NCBI RefSeq assembly: GCF_002205845.1
Contig: NZ_NISI01000001.1
Coordinates: forward strand, 682,001-746,000
Length of the DNA: 64,000 nt
Source of the DNA: Roseateles puraquae
GTDB lineage: Bacteria; Pseudomonadota; Gammaproteobacteria; Burkholderiales; Burkholderiaceae_C
Direction of reading: 5' to 3'
The notes beneath the pieces are model-generated. The model worked only from the letters and a program-made list of their open reading frames with translations, was not told where the DNA came from and searched no databases. This document shows positions 1 to 8,591 of the stretch, in pieces. Position 1 is the first letter of the stretch; each line of letters begins with the position of its first letter. The translations under genes and the position numbers were made by a program.

Positions 1-1
1 G

Positions 2-691
2 ACCATCCGCGCGGTGGCCTACCCGGCCTTCTCGCGGGCCCATCGCGAGGGCGACGCGCTGGAGCAGCGTCACCTGCAGAGCCTGGCAGCCGTGAGTGCG
101 GTGGCGTGGCCTTTCTATGGCTTCGTCGGCCTGTTCGCGCTGGAAGTGCTGCGGCTGATGTTCGGCACGCAGTGGGATGCCTCCGCGTCCCTCGTGCCCA
201 TCTATTGCGCGGCCGGCGCCGTCAGCGTCATCAACAGCCTGGTGCCCACCGTCATGCTGGCCGCGGGGCATGCCAAGCTCGTGGCGATGGCAGACCTGAT
301 CATCCAGCCGGTGAAGGCGGTCGCCCTGGTCGCTGTGTTGTGGTGGTGGCGTGAGCTGCAGCCGCTTGCGTTCGCTTTCCTCGCGATGGCCATCATTGCC
401 GTTCCCTACTTCTATGGCTTCAAGCAGCGCTGCCTGCCCACCGACTACCGCACGCTGGCCCGGGAGTTGGGCCGCAGCGCCCTGCTGGCCTTGCTCAGCC
501 TGGCGCCCAGCGCCCTCGTCGTGCAGGCCCTGCGTGAGCCGGGGCAAGCGCTGCCGCTGCCCGGCATGCTGGGCTGCGCAGCCTTGACCTGCGTGATGTG
601 GCTGGTGGGGCTGCGCCTCTTGAATCACCCGCTCTATCCGGAGCTGATCGGCTTTCTTCGTCGGCGTCGCGCGCCGAGCACGCCCGCATGA
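2..691 (+). CDS. Wzx-like polysaccharide flippase, C-terminal part (5' end outside window)
   Basis: The reading frame is open from the first bases of the window, so the N-terminal half is missing; the GTG at 14 is internal. The visible ~229 residues begin with a segment ending in AYPAFSR, which resembles the middle of MATE-like Wzx/O-antigen flippases, followed by several hydrophobic segments (FYGFVGLFALEV near residue 40, AVALVAVLWWW, AFAFLAMAIIAVPYF, LLALLSLAPSALVV, ALTCVMWLVGL) with basic loops. By family, such proteins move undecaprenyl-linked repeat units across the inner membrane. The stop overlaps the next start (ATGA at 688-691), so it is translationally coupled to a glycosyltransferase, which supports the polysaccharide role. 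The flippase assignment rests on topology and context rather than a signature motif. Confidence 0.7.
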   Translation, partial: TIRAVAYPAFSRAHREGDALEQRHLQSLAAVSAVAWPFYGFVGLFALEVLRLMFGTQWDASASLVPIYCAAGAVSVINSLVPTVMLAAGHAKLVAMADLIIQPVKAVALVAVLWWWRELQPLAFAFLAMAIIAVPYFYGFKQRCLPTDYRTLARELGRSALLALLSLAPSALVVQALREPGQALPLPGMLGCAALTCVMWLVGLRLLNHPLYPELIGFLRRRRAPSTPA

Positions 692-1635
692 ACGTCTTCG
701 TCGTCATCGTCACCTTCAACGGCGCCGCGTGGATCCGCGGCGCCCTGCAGTCGCTGCGGGACAGCGTGCACCCGTGCACGGCCGTGGTGATCGACAACGC
801 CTCCAGCGATGACACGGTCGAGATCATCCGGCGCGAGTTCCCTGAAACCGTGCTGCGCGAGGCGGGCGGTAATCTGGGTTTCGGCCGCGGCAACAACCTG
901 GGCATCGCCCACGCCTTGCAGCACGGCGCTGACGCGATCTTCCTGCTCAACCAGGACGCCTACGTCACCCCGCAGGCCATCGGCTTGATGGTGGATTTTC
1001 TGGAATGCGGGGCTGGCCACGAGATCGTGTCCCCCCTGCACTGCAGCCCCGACCTGACCCGCGTCGATCCGCAAACCCAGCAGGGTTATCTGCAGCGCTA
1101 CGCTGCCGCGTATCTCTCCGATGCCTGCCTCGGCCAGGTCAAACCGCACTACACCATCCGCGGCATCAACGCGGCCGCCTGGATGATGCGCGCCGACGTG
1201 TTCCGCCGGGTCGGCGGCTTCGACCCGCTCTATTTCATGTATGGCGAGGACGACGACCTGATCGAACGATTCGCGCACCATGGCATCCGCACCGCCCTGC
1301 TGCCGCAGGCGCGCATCGTGCATCTGCGGGCCAAGGCGCCGCGGCCCGCGCAGACGTGGTGGCAAACCACCCGCGCGCGCAGCGAACGGTATCGCTCAGG
1401 CCTGCTGGTCGACTTGAAGCAACCTCGCGCCCGGTTGCCCGGCCGCCTGGCGCGCCTGGTGGCTGACGGCGTCATCCGCCCATTTGCCAATCTGCTGAGC
1501 TCCCATGACGTGCAAGCGTTGGTGGCCCATCTGTGGGCAACCGCGCGCGTGCTGACGGAGCTGCCGAGAATCCAGCGCCACGCTCGCCTGTGCGCCACCC
1601 CGGGCCCGCACTTCCTGGATTCACCATCGCCATGA
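688..1635 (+). CDS. Glycosyltransferase family 2 (rhamnosyltransferase-like)
   Basis: A 315-residue GT-A enzyme predicted to transfer a sugar from a nucleotide donor to a lipid-linked glycan at the inner membrane. The N-terminus VFVVIVTFNG and the motif VIDNASSDDT are typical of GT2 nucleotide binding; LNQDAYV around residue 100 occupies the metal-binding DxD position, and GEDDDLIERF near residue 190 matches the acidic ED motif that holds the catalytic base. The open frame extends upstream to 598, but ATG 688 gives the canonical N-terminus and overlaps the flippase stop by four bases. The gene also overlaps the next start at 1632, so three genes are coupled. The sugar transferred cannot be read from the sequence. 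Confidence 0.88.
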   Translation: MNVFVVIVTFNGAAWIRGALQSLRDSVHPCTAVVIDNASSDDTVEIIRREFPETVLREAGGNLGFGRGNNLGIAHALQHGADAIFLLNQDAYVTPQAIGLMVDFLECGAGHEIVSPLHCSPDLTRVDPQTQQGYLQRYAAAYLSDACLGQVKPHYTIRGINAAAWMMRADVFRRVGGFDPLYFMYGEDDDLIERFAHHGIRTALLPQARIVHLRAKAPRPAQTWWQTTRARSERYRSGLLVDLKQPRARLPGRLARLVADGVIRPFANLLSSHDVQALVAHLWATARVLTELPRIQRHARLCATPGPHFLDSPSP

Positions 1636-2825
1636 GGCAGGCGCCGGACGGCCCGCTGAGTGGCGCTGCTCGGCGCCCGGGGCTGCCGCGCGGACCCGCA
1701 GAACGAGGCCATCCCGCGCCGACGCAAAGCGACACCGCCACGGTTCAGGCGTACGCCCATGTCCGCGACCTGCCTGCCGACGCCCTGGCGTTGCTCGCCG
1801 AGGCGGAGTCACAGCATGTCGAGTTCGGCGCTGACTGGTACGCGAACCTGATCGACACGGTGCAAGCGCAAGCCCCTCGCTCGGCGGAGGTGCGCCTGCA
1901 TGTGCTGCGGCAGGACGGCCAGGTCAAGGCCGTGCTGCCGACCGTGCGGCATGCGCGGCGGCTGGGGCCGGAAGTCGCGTCGCTGTCGAACTTCTACTCC
2001 GCGCTGTATGCCCCCGCGCTGGCCGACGGCGTGGACGCGCCGGCGCTGCTGCCGCTGTTGAGGAGCCTGCGGCGCGAGCGTGTGGCGGCCTATCGCTTCG
2101 CGCCGATGGACCCGCAGTCACGCCCGTTCCAGGTGCTGCGCGAGGCCATGCGCCTGGCCGGCCTGAGCACCCATGCCTACTTCGCCTTTGGCAACTGGTA
2201 CCTGCCGGTTCACCAGAGCTGGCCGGCCTACCTGCAGGCGCGCAGCGGCCAGATCCGCAGCGCCCTCAAGCGCCAGGGCAAGAAGTTCGCCGCGGAAGGC
2301 GGCCGCCTGGAGATCGTGCACGGCGGCCCGGCACTGATGCCCGCGCTGGCGGCCTACGAGTCGGTCTATGCCCGCAGTTGGAAGCTGCCCGAGCCCTACC
2401 CTGCCTTCATGCCAGGCCTGATCCAACTCTGCGCCCGCCGCGGCTGGCTGCGGCTGGGTGTGGCCTGGCTGGGCGAGCAGCCGATTGCCGCCCAGATCTG
2501 GATCGTGGCCAACGGCCGCGCCGACATCTACAAGCTCGCCTACGACGAGACCTACAAGGCGCTCGCGCCCGGCACCCTGCTGACCGCTCACCTCATGGAG
2601 CAGGCGATGGATGTCGACCAGGTCCGGGAGATTGACTACCTGATCGGGGACGACCCGTACAAGGCCGCCTGGATGAGCCACCGGCGCGAGCGCTTCGGGC
2701 TCGTGGCCTACGACCCGCTGACGGTGGGCGGGCTGCTCGGCCTGGCACGCCAACAGATCGGCGCGGCGTGGCGTCGATGGCACCCGAAACCCGCGCTGCA
2801 CAACGACAATGCGGCCGCTGCGTGA
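1632..2825 (+). CDS. BioF2/FemAB-type GNAT acyltransferase
   Basis: A 397-residue protein of the acetyltransferase group (Acetyltransf_6, BioF2-like) common in exopolysaccharide clusters. The recognisable core runs from about residue 200 (RSALKRQGKKF) through QIWIVANGRADIYKLAYDE to the C-terminal signature IDYLIGDDPYKAAWM, a pattern seen in proteins that acylate or aminoacylate sugars or cell-wall precursors. The first ~45 residues are Pro/Arg-rich and probably disordered. ATG 1632 overlaps the upstream stop (ATGA). The likely job is acyl decoration of the polysaccharide repeat unit in the cytoplasm; donor and acceptor are unknown. A second, different FemAB-like protein of the XrtA system lies at 25909-26958. 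Confidence 0.75.
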   Translation: MRQAPDGPLSGAARRPGLPRGPAERGHPAPTQSDTATVQAYAHVRDLPADALALLAEAESQHVEFGADWYANLIDTVQAQAPRSAEVRLHVLRQDGQVKAVLPTVRHARRLGPEVASLSNFYSALYAPALADGVDAPALLPLLRSLRRERVAAYRFAPMDPQSRPFQVLREAMRLAGLSTHAYFAFGNWYLPVHQSWPAYLQARSGQIRSALKRQGKKFAAEGGRLEIVHGGPALMPALAAYESVYARSWKLPEPYPAFMPGLIQLCARRGWLRLGVAWLGEQPIAAQIWIVANGRADIYKLAYDETYKALAPGTLLTAHLMEQAMDVDQVREIDYLIGDDPYKAAWMSHRRERFGLVAYDPLTVGGLLGLARQQIGAAWRRWHPKPALHNDNAAAA

Positions 2826-2845
2826 AGCTCGAACCACAACAAAAG

Positions 2846-4519
2846 ATGCACAACCACACCCTAGCGCCTGACACGCCCTTTGCCGCCGGCAACGCACGCT
2901 TCGGCACGGCCGCCGACGACGCGATGAACGCCTGGCAACAGGCCTTTGCCGCCCGTGGCGCCCGCTGCGCGGCCGACGCCGTGGGCGAGTTTGCCGTGGC
3001 CCTGGCGCTGCCCGGCGGCGGCACCTACCTCGCGGTGGACCGCTTTGCGGTTCACAGCCTGTGCTACGCGGTGCACGACGGCCGGCTGCATTTCGCCACA
3101 CGGGCCGATGAACTCGCCCGCCTGCTGGGCATCCAGGAGATCGACCCGCAGGCGATCTTCAACTACCTCTTCCACCACTGCATCCCGTCGCCGCGCACCA
3201 TCTACGCGGGCATCTACCGCCTGCCGCCGGCGCACTACGCGCTGTTCGAGAACGGCCAGCTCACCGTCGCGCCCTACTGGACGGCACGTTTCGATGAGCT
3301 CCGCAACCCGAGCTTCGATGAGCTGCGCGACGAGTTCCGCGGCATCCTGCGCACCGCCGTGAAGGACAGGCTCGCGGCCGATGGCCAAACCGCCTGCTTC
3401 CTCAGCGGCGGCACCGACAGCTCCACCGTCTGCGGCCTGCTGGGCGAGGCCACGGGCAAGCCGGCCGCCAGCTATTCCATCGGTTTCGAGGCCGAGGGCT
3501 ATGACGAAATGGCCTATGCGCGCATCGCCGCCAAGGCCTACGGCGCCGATCATCACGAGTACTACGTGACGCCGGCCGACCTCGTGAAAGCCATTCCGGA
3601 CGTGGCGGCCCACTACGACCAACCGTTCGGCAACTCGTCGGCCGTGCCGGCGTTCTACTGCGCGAGCAAGGCACGCGCCGACGGCTACACCCGCATGCTG
3701 GCGGGCGACGGCGGCGACGAGCTCTTTGGCGGCAACACGCGCTATGCCAAGGAGCGGGTGTTCCACGTCTACACCCAGATCCCCTCGCCGCTGCGCGCGG
3801 GCGTGCTGCACCCGCTCTTCATGAACCCGGTGACGGGCAACATCCCGCTGCTCAAGAAGGGCACCAGCTACATCCGCCAGGCGCGCGTCCCCATGCCCGA
3901 CCGCATGCAGAGCTACAACCTGCTCGACCGGCTGGGCATGGCCGAGGTGCTCACCCCCGCCTTCCTGGCGGCGGTCGACACCCAGGGCCCGCGCGAGCAC
4001 CAGCGCGCCACCTGGGCCGCCGGCCCGCATGAGGCCAGTCTCGTCAACCAGATGCTCGCCTTCGACTGGCGCTACACCCTGGCCGAGAACGACCTGCCCA
4101 AGGTGGTCGGCACCACCGCGCTGGCCGGCGTGGACGTGAGCTTCCCGCTGCTGGACACGCGGCTGCTCGATTTCTCGCTCAAGCTGCCGACCCGCTACAA
4201 GCTCAAGGGCCTGAAGCTGCGGTGGTTCTTCAAGGAAGCCCTGCGCGGCTTCCTGCCCGACGAAATCCTGACCAAGAAGAAGCACGGCTTCGGCCTGCCC
4301 TTCGGCCCCTGGGCCGTCAAGGATGCGGCGCTGAATGCCCTGGCCACCGAGTCCCTGCGCGGCATAGTGGCACGCGGCATCGTGCGGGCCGACTTCGTCG
4401 ACAGCCTGCTCACCCAGCGCCTGAAGGAGCACGCCGGCTACTACGGCGAGATGGTGTGGATCTTGATGATGCTGGAGCAGTGGCTGCGCCGGCATGCGCC
4501 GAACTACCGGCTGGGTTGA
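2846..4519 (+). CDS. Asparagine synthetase-like amidotransferase without N-terminal nucleophile Cys
   Basis: A 557-residue protein. The C-terminal two thirds carry the ATP-pyrophosphatase signature SGGTDSSTV (about residue 190), AGDGGDELFGG and KKKHGFGLPFG, as in AsnB-type synthetases, which adenylate a carboxylate and add ammonia. The N-terminal glutaminase-like domain is shortened: no start in this frame places Cys at position 2, and the protein opens MHNHTLAPDT. It may therefore use free ammonia or act as an amide-forming or adenylating enzyme on a sugar acid; that is inference. ATG 2846 is chosen because homology begins just after it; the frame extends to 2768 but overlaps the previous gene. 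It is the last plus-strand gene before a convergent junction, and differs from the complete amidotransferase at 15764-17683. Confidence 0.82.
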   Translation: MHNHTLAPDTPFAAGNARFGTAADDAMNAWQQAFAARGARCAADAVGEFAVALALPGGGTYLAVDRFAVHSLCYAVHDGRLHFATRADELARLLGIQEIDPQAIFNYLFHHCIPSPRTIYAGIYRLPPAHYALFENGQLTVAPYWTARFDELRNPSFDELRDEFRGILRTAVKDRLAADGQTACFLSGGTDSSTVCGLLGEATGKPAASYSIGFEAEGYDEMAYARIAAKAYGADHHEYYVTPADLVKAIPDVAAHYDQPFGNSSAVPAFYCASKARADGYTRMLAGDGGDELFGGNTRYAKERVFHVYTQIPSPLRAGVLHPLFMNPVTGNIPLLKKGTSYIRQARVPMPDRMQSYNLLDRLGMAEVLTPAFLAAVDTQGPREHQRATWAAGPHEASLVNQMLAFDWRYTLAENDLPKVVGTTALAGVDVSFPLLDTRLLDFSLKLPTRYKLKGLKLRWFFKEALRGFLPDEILTKKKHGFGLPFGPWAVKDAALNALATESLRGIVARGIVRADFVDSLLTQRLKEHAGYYGEMVWILMMLEQWLRRHAPNYRLG

Positions 4520-4733
4520 GGCGGCGCTTCGGACGGACTCCAGGCTGGGGTCTGGTCCGCCCAGCAGTTGGGGTGGCGAGCGCTAGTTGAAGAGGCAGCG
4601 ACGCTGGGAGGTATGGCCGCGAAAGGCTGGTTGCGGTCTTCCGCTGATGCCGGCCTGACTGCCGGCAATCGACCCTGAGCGGAATTCCACAGGCTCGGCT
4701 TCGTCGCCACAAAACGGTTGATCGGGCAACAAG

Positions 4734-5273
4734 TTAGCCCGTCAATTCCAAGCCGTCCTCATAACGGAATCGGTAGATTCGCTTCTCGAAGTCAACTGCC
4801 TCAACGCAATCGGGCAGGAGCGCGAATCCCTCGGAGAAGATGTCCGCCCCGGACTCACTCCAAAGAACTGCACCGTCCTCGGACAGTCGCGCGATCTCCA
4901 GTTCCCCGTGCGAAACGAATGCGTCCCTGGGTTCGTGAAAGTAGATTCCGAAGCACGTGGCTGAGTCCACCTTGGTCGACCAGATCACCTTAGGCGGCCG
5001 AAGGCTCAGGCAGACGACGTTGTCACCCACTGCCAGATACAGAAAGCCATTTCGGTAGACGGCCGAATGCTCATGGACTGCGCTCGCGCCTCCGCCGTTC
5101 GAGAACACTGCGACCGGCGCATCGTCCAACAGGACACCATGAATTGAACTCGCTCGCGATCCAACTGCCAAGTCGACTTCAAGCGCGTAGCTCCGTGCGT
5201 TGTCAGCAGAACCGATCGAGTGCCCCGGTTCATCGATGACGTGAACGGTCCCTAGCGGAGTCTTGAGGAGCAT
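4734..5273 (-). CDS. Hypothetical protein, cassette-like gene 1
   Basis: A 179-residue protein that I do not recognise. It has no signal peptide or membrane segment and consists of short beta-strand-like stretches rich in Val, Gly, Ser and acidic residues (LYLAVGDNVVCLSL, FVSHGELEIARLS, KRIYRFRYEDG), which suggests a compact beta structure of WD/propeller-blade type. ATG 5273 is preferred over the longer frame to 5351, because the extra residues are encoded by the repeated element at 5321-5420. GC content is visibly lower than in neighbouring polysaccharide genes, which suggests recent acquisition. It is the last of three minus-strand genes between two converging operons. Confidence 0.6.
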   Translation of the reverse strand: MLLKTPLGTVHVIDEPGHSIGSADNARSYALEVDLAVGSRASSIHGVLLDDAPVAVFSNGGGASAVHEHSAVYRNGFLYLAVGDNVVCLSLRPPKVIWSTKVDSATCFGIYFHEPRDAFVSHGELEIARLSEDGAVLWSESGADIFSEGFALLPDCVEAVDFEKRIYRFRYEDGLELTG

Positions 5274-5320
5274 GGTCTGTTGATCTTGCGTTTCCGGGAG
5301 CTGCTGTGCACGACCGTCGG

Positions 5321-5420
5321 CTCCTGGGCGAGAGTACTCGCTCGCGGGCATCGCCGGAAGCCGCCGTCCGGGCCGACGACCGAAGTCCGCTTCTCAAGGC
5401 AGCGATCGGACCGTGTCGAC
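5321..5420. repeat. Copy 1 of a ~100 bp dispersed repeat
   Basis: This block aligns with 6127-6230 nearly throughout. The longest identical run is 27 bp (agagtactcgctcg and onward, 5331-5357), another shared run is tccgcttctcaaggc, and a 4 bp gap falls in the middle. It lies between the stop of the gene at 5482-6045 and the start of the gene at 4734-5273. It is not obviously an inverted repeat. Confidence 0.75.
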
Positions 5421-5481
5421 CCGTTCCAGTCATCCACATAACGATTTTCTGGACTGATAGCAGTCGTTGCCATGCAACGCA

Positions 5482-6045
5482 TCACTTCGCAGCTAAGGGC
5501 CGCTCGACGACTACGAGGCGCTGCCGGGACAGATAAACGAGCTTGCCATCTCGCACCGTAACGTCTGCAATGCCAGCACCATCCGAGGAGACAAAATCAT
5601 CAATCAAGCTGAATGAGTCGCCGTCATTCCTCAATAGCAGGAAGCGCGTACGCCCGGCCTGCGGCACTTCTACACCGAACAACGCCAGCACAGAGCCATC
5701 CGGCTTTGCTCGTTCACCGAAGGCATGAAGGCCGTAGCCGGGAAACTTCAGCTTGAGCACTGCAGCGACCATCTGTCGTCGGTCAGGAAACTCCTTTGGC
5801 AACGACGTTGATTCAACCAGCTGCGCTGCTCGGTCAGCTTCACCCGGCGCTAGATTCTTCGTGTCGTTCCTGAACTCGTCGTAGTCTCGATAGGCCTTGC
5901 GCAGCTTGATCGACTGCCCCTGGTACTCGACAGAGTCCCCGAACCTCGCCGTGTCATCAGCCGCCTGGCAGGGCAATGCCGGACAAACGAGCAAACACAT
6001 CAGCGAAACACGCCGTACCGCGGCCTGCCAAAGGTACTTCGTCAT
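5482..6045 (-). CDS. Secreted hypothetical protein, cassette-like gene 2
   Basis: A 187-residue protein of unknown function with a clear signal peptide: basic start (MTKYLWQAAVRR), hydrophobic core (VSLMCLLVCPAL) and a probable cleavage after CQA near residue 28. The mature part is mixed alpha/beta, with VLALFGVEVPQAGRTRFLLL, and ends in a strand-rich tail (KLVYLSRQRLVVVE). It is predicted to be periplasmic. It sits between the two copies of the ~100 bp repeat and is read in the same direction as its neighbours, with lower GC than the surrounding operons. It may be a stress or envelope accessory protein, but nothing in the sequence decides this. Confidence 0.65.
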   Translation of the reverse strand: MTKYLWQAAVRRVSLMCLLVCPALPCQAADDTARFGDSVEYQGQSIKLRKAYRDYDEFRNDTKNLAPGEADRAAQLVESTSLPKEFPDRRQMVAAVLKLKFPGYGLHAFGERAKPDGSVLALFGVEVPQAGRTRFLLLRNDGDSFSLIDDFVSSDGAGIADVTVRDGKLVYLSRQRLVVVERPLAAK

Positions 6046-6126
6046 GTCGGTGTAGATAAGTAGTGCATCAACCAGCGCCTGATGCTATGCGAGGCAGCCT
6101 CCAAAGCGTCCGGTCGTCAGTGGCTG

Positions 6127-6230
6127 CTCCTGGCCGAGAGTACTCGCTCGCGGGCATCGTCGGAAGCAGCCGTCCGGGTCGGCCGGCGGCCGATGTCCGC
6201 TTCTCAAGGCGGCGATCGGACCCTGTCGAA
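6127..6230. repeat. Copy 2 of a ~100 bp dispersed repeat
   Basis: This is the partner of 5321-5420, in the same orientation and again between two minus-strand genes (stop of 6311-6688 and start of 5482-6045). A weaker partial match, sharing gggagctgc and gtcggctcctgg with the left edge of copy 1, lies near 6765-6800 upstream of the third gene. Confidence 0.75.
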
Positions 6231-6310
6231 CCGGAGCTGCCATCCATTCTCGCGAACCAGCCACCCCAAGCCGGTCGCATGGCGCCGGCACCTCCCGTCT
6301 GAATCGCAAG

Positions 6311-6688
6311 CTAGAGCTGGTTGGTGCTGTACAGGTCTACTTCAAATCCGTGCCGTTCGACAAGCGCGGTGGCGAGAGTGCGAGCCGCGTTTAGGTCTGC
6401 AACGATCAAGTCCTTGCACCTTACGTAGCCAAGCGCACCCTTTGCATGGTTCGACACAGAGAACTCTTCTGTATCTAGGATCACGTCGCCTTCGTGATAT
6501 CGACTGGACCAGCGATGGTGCTCAGTACCAATCGGCAAGGTGCCAACCGGAAATCGCCACCGCCGGTGGCTCCAGAGGGTCGTCTGACCGTCAACACTCA
6601 GCACCAGGCCGCATGCATGCGTCGCGACTCCGTCAAGTCGATATCTGATATCGATCCAGAGCTCTGTACAAGTGGCGTGAGCGCGCAT
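6311..6688 (-). CDS. Hypothetical protein, cassette-like gene 3
   Basis: A 125-residue soluble protein that I do not recognise. The open frame extends to 6838, but the added N-terminus is Arg/Pro-rich and overlaps the partial repeat near 6765-6800, so ATG 6688 (MRAHATCTELW) is the more likely start. Visible traits are a Trp/Arg-rich centre (LWSHRRWRFPVG) and a strand-loop pattern ending in FEVDLYSTNQL. There is no signal peptide, transmembrane segment or known catalytic motif. It is the first of three short same-strand genes in a lower-GC island. Confidence 0.5.
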   Translation of the reverse strand: MRAHATCTELWIDIRYRLDGVATHACGLVLSVDGQTTLWSHRRWRFPVGTLPIGTEHHRWSSRYHEGDVILDTEEFSVSNHAKGALGYVRCKDLIVADLNAARTLATALVERHGFEVDLYSTNQL

Positions 6689-6892
6689 CGCCTGAATCCT
6701 ATGTAGGGCTGTTCGAGTGCTGACCTTGATGGCTGGCCGATCACGGTCACTCAGCGCTTCTCCTGGGAGCTGCCGTTCGGCGGGGTCGGCTCCTGGCCGA
6801 CGGCGGACGCCAGCCGCGGTCGACTCGAAGGACGGCACCCGCTGAAATGCAGCCTGCCACCCGACCCCACACGGCCAGCAGCGCCCGCTGGC

Positions 6893-7990
6893 TCAACCTA
6901 GCGCCCGCGCCAGCGCAGCCACCACCTCGTCCTGCTGGGCCTCGGTCAGGTCGGCGCTCATCGGCAGGCTCATCACGCGCGCGGCGGCGCTGACGGCCTG
7001 TGGGCAGGCGTCTGACGGCGCGAAGCGCGCGTAGGCCGGCTGGTGATGCAGCGGGCGCGGGTAGTGCACGGCGGTGGGGATGCCGGCGGCCTTGAGCTGC
7101 GCCTGCACGGCCTCGCGGTCGTCCACGAACACGGTGTACTGTGCCCAGACGCAGTCGCGGTCGGGGCGCACGGCCAGCAGCTGCAGGTTCGGCACGGCGG
7201 CCTGCAGTTTGGTGCGGTAGGCGTCGCCGAGGGCCAGGCGGCGCTCGATCTCCCAGCCGAAGCGGTCGAGCTTGCCCAGCACCACCGCGCATTGGAGGGT
7301 GTCCATGCGGCCGCCGACGCCCAGGCGGGTGTGCAGGTAGCGCTGGCTTTGGCCGTGCACCCGGATCTCACGGCAGGCTTGGGCCAGGGTGGTGTCGCTC
7401 GTGAAGATGGCGCCGCCGTCGCCGTAGCAGCCCAGGGGCTTGCTTGGGAAGAAACTGGTGCAGCCGAAGGTGGAGAGGTTGCAGCTGCGCCGTCCCTGGT
7501 AGGTGGCGCCAAAGCTCTGCGCCGCATCCTCGATCACCGGCAGCCCGTGGCGCGCGGCGATGGCGTTGATGGCGTCCATGTCGGCCACCTGGCCGTACAG
7601 GCTCACCGGCATGATGGCGCGGGTGCGTGGCGTGATGGCGGCCTCGATCAGGCGGGCATCGAGGTTGGCGGTGTCAGGCTCGATGTCGACGAACACCGGC
7701 ACCCCGCCGGCCAGCACGATCATCTCGGCGGTGGCCGCGAAGGTGAAGGGGCTGGTGATGACCTCGTCGCCCGGCTCCAGGCCCAGCGCCATCAGGCAGA
7801 TGAGCAGCGCCTCGGTACCGCTGGCCACGCTGATGCAATGCGCCGCACCCGTGTAGGCGGCCAACGCGGCCTCCATCTCGGCGACCTCGGGGCCCATGAT
7901 GTACTGCCCGTGGTCCAGCACGCGCTGGATGCGGGCGTTGATGTTGTCACGCAGAGCCGCGTACTGGCTCTTGAGATCGATGAAGTCCAT
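6893..7990 (-). CDS. wbpE: UDP-3-keto-sugar aminotransferase, WbpE-like (DegT/DnrJ/EryC1/StrS family)
   Basis: A 365-residue PLP enzyme predicted to aminate the 3-keto group of UDP-2-acetamido-3-keto-glucuronate using glutamate. Visible motifs are SGTEALL (~57-63, phosphate binding), IEDAAQS (Asp155, which contacts the pyridine nitrogen) and FFPSKPLG with the Schiff-base Lys184. Length and N-terminus (MDFIDLKSQY) agree with WbpE/WlbC of the Pseudomonas and Bordetella diacetamido-uronate pathways. Its start directly abuts the stop of the WbpD homologue, and WbpB lies just above, so the three catalytic steps are contiguous. It is the last gene of the long minus-strand operon that begins at 17683. 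Confidence 0.88.
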   Translation of the reverse strand: MDFIDLKSQYAALRDNINARIQRVLDHGQYIMGPEVAEMEAALAAYTGAAHCISVASGTEALLICLMALGLEPGDEVITSPFTFAATAEMIVLAGGVPVFVDIEPDTANLDARLIEAAITPRTRAIMPVSLYGQVADMDAINAIAARHGLPVIEDAAQSFGATYQGRRSCNLSTFGCTSFFPSKPLGCYGDGGAIFTSDTTLAQACREIRVHGQSQRYLHTRLGVGGRMDTLQCAVVLGKLDRFGWEIERRLALGDAYRTKLQAAVPNLQLLAVRPDRDCVWAQYTVFVDDREAVQAQLKAAGIPTAVHYPRPLHHQPAYARFAPSDACPQAVSAAARVMSLPMSADLTEAQQDEVVAALARALG

Positions 7991-8587
7991 TCAGCGCACG
8001 TCGAGAAGTTGCAGTTCGCCGCCCTGCAGGCGGTAGCGATCGCCGGTGTGGGGGCACTGGGCGTCCAGGGGCTGGTCGCTGTGCAAAGGCAGCTCAAGCC
8101 GCTCGCCGAAGCGACTCATCCAGCCGATCTGGCGGGCTGGCACGCCCACCATCAGCGCAAAGTCGGGCACGTCGCGGTTGACGACCGCGCCGGCGCCGAT
8201 GAATGCATAGCGCCCAATCGTCGTGCCGCACACGATGGTGGCGTTGGCGCCAAGCGTGGCGCCCTGCTTCACCCGTGTGCGGCGGTATTCGTCCTTGCGT
8301 GCGATGGCGGAGCGCGGGTTGTAGACGTTGGTGAACACCAGGCTGGGGCCGCAGAAGACGTCGTCCTCCAGCGTCACCGCGTCATACACCGACACGTTGT
8401 TCTGGATCTTGACGTTGTGGCCGATCAGCACGTCGTTGCCGACGAACACGTTCTGCCCGAAGGAGCAGCGCTCGCCGATGCGGGCACCGGCGCTGATGTG
8501 CACGAAGTGCCAGACGCGGCAACCGTCGCCGAGCTGGGCGCCTTCGTCGACGATGGCACTGGGGTGGATGGTGGTGGAGGCGCTCAT
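7991..8587 (-). CDS. wbpD: UDP-amino-sugar N-acetyltransferase, WbpD-like (hexapeptide repeat)
   Basis: A 198-residue left-handed beta-helix acetyltransferase predicted to acetylate the 3-amino group of UDP-GlcNAc(3NH2)A with acetyl-CoA. Hexapeptide repeats run from about residue 8 to 140 ([43 protein letters not shown]), followed by the conserved [11 protein letters not shown] and a short Cys-containing tail. It is close to WbpD/WlbB in length and order. ATG 8587 ([10 protein letters not shown]) is chosen over the longer frame to 8635 because homology begins there and four bases separate it from the upstream gene. It lies between the WbpB and WbpE homologues. Confidence 0.87.
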   Translation of the reverse strand: MSASTTIHPSAIVDEGAQLGDGCRVWHFVHISAGARIGERCSFGQNVFVGNDVLIGHNVKIQNNVSVYDAVTLEDDVFCGPSLVFTNVYNPRSAIARKDEYRRTRVKQGATLGANATIVCGTTIGRYAFIGAGAVVNRDVPDFALMVGVPARQIGWMSRFGERLELPLHSDQPLDAQCPHTGDRYRLQGGELQLLDVR

Positions 8588-8591
8588 CGCG

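Noticed and set aside
4520-6892. Chromosomal integron array with attC sites
   Set aside because: The gene-repeat-gene order fits, but the repeat lacks paired GTTRRRY and RYYYAAC ends and no integrase is seen. Kept only as a repeat with unknown mechanism.
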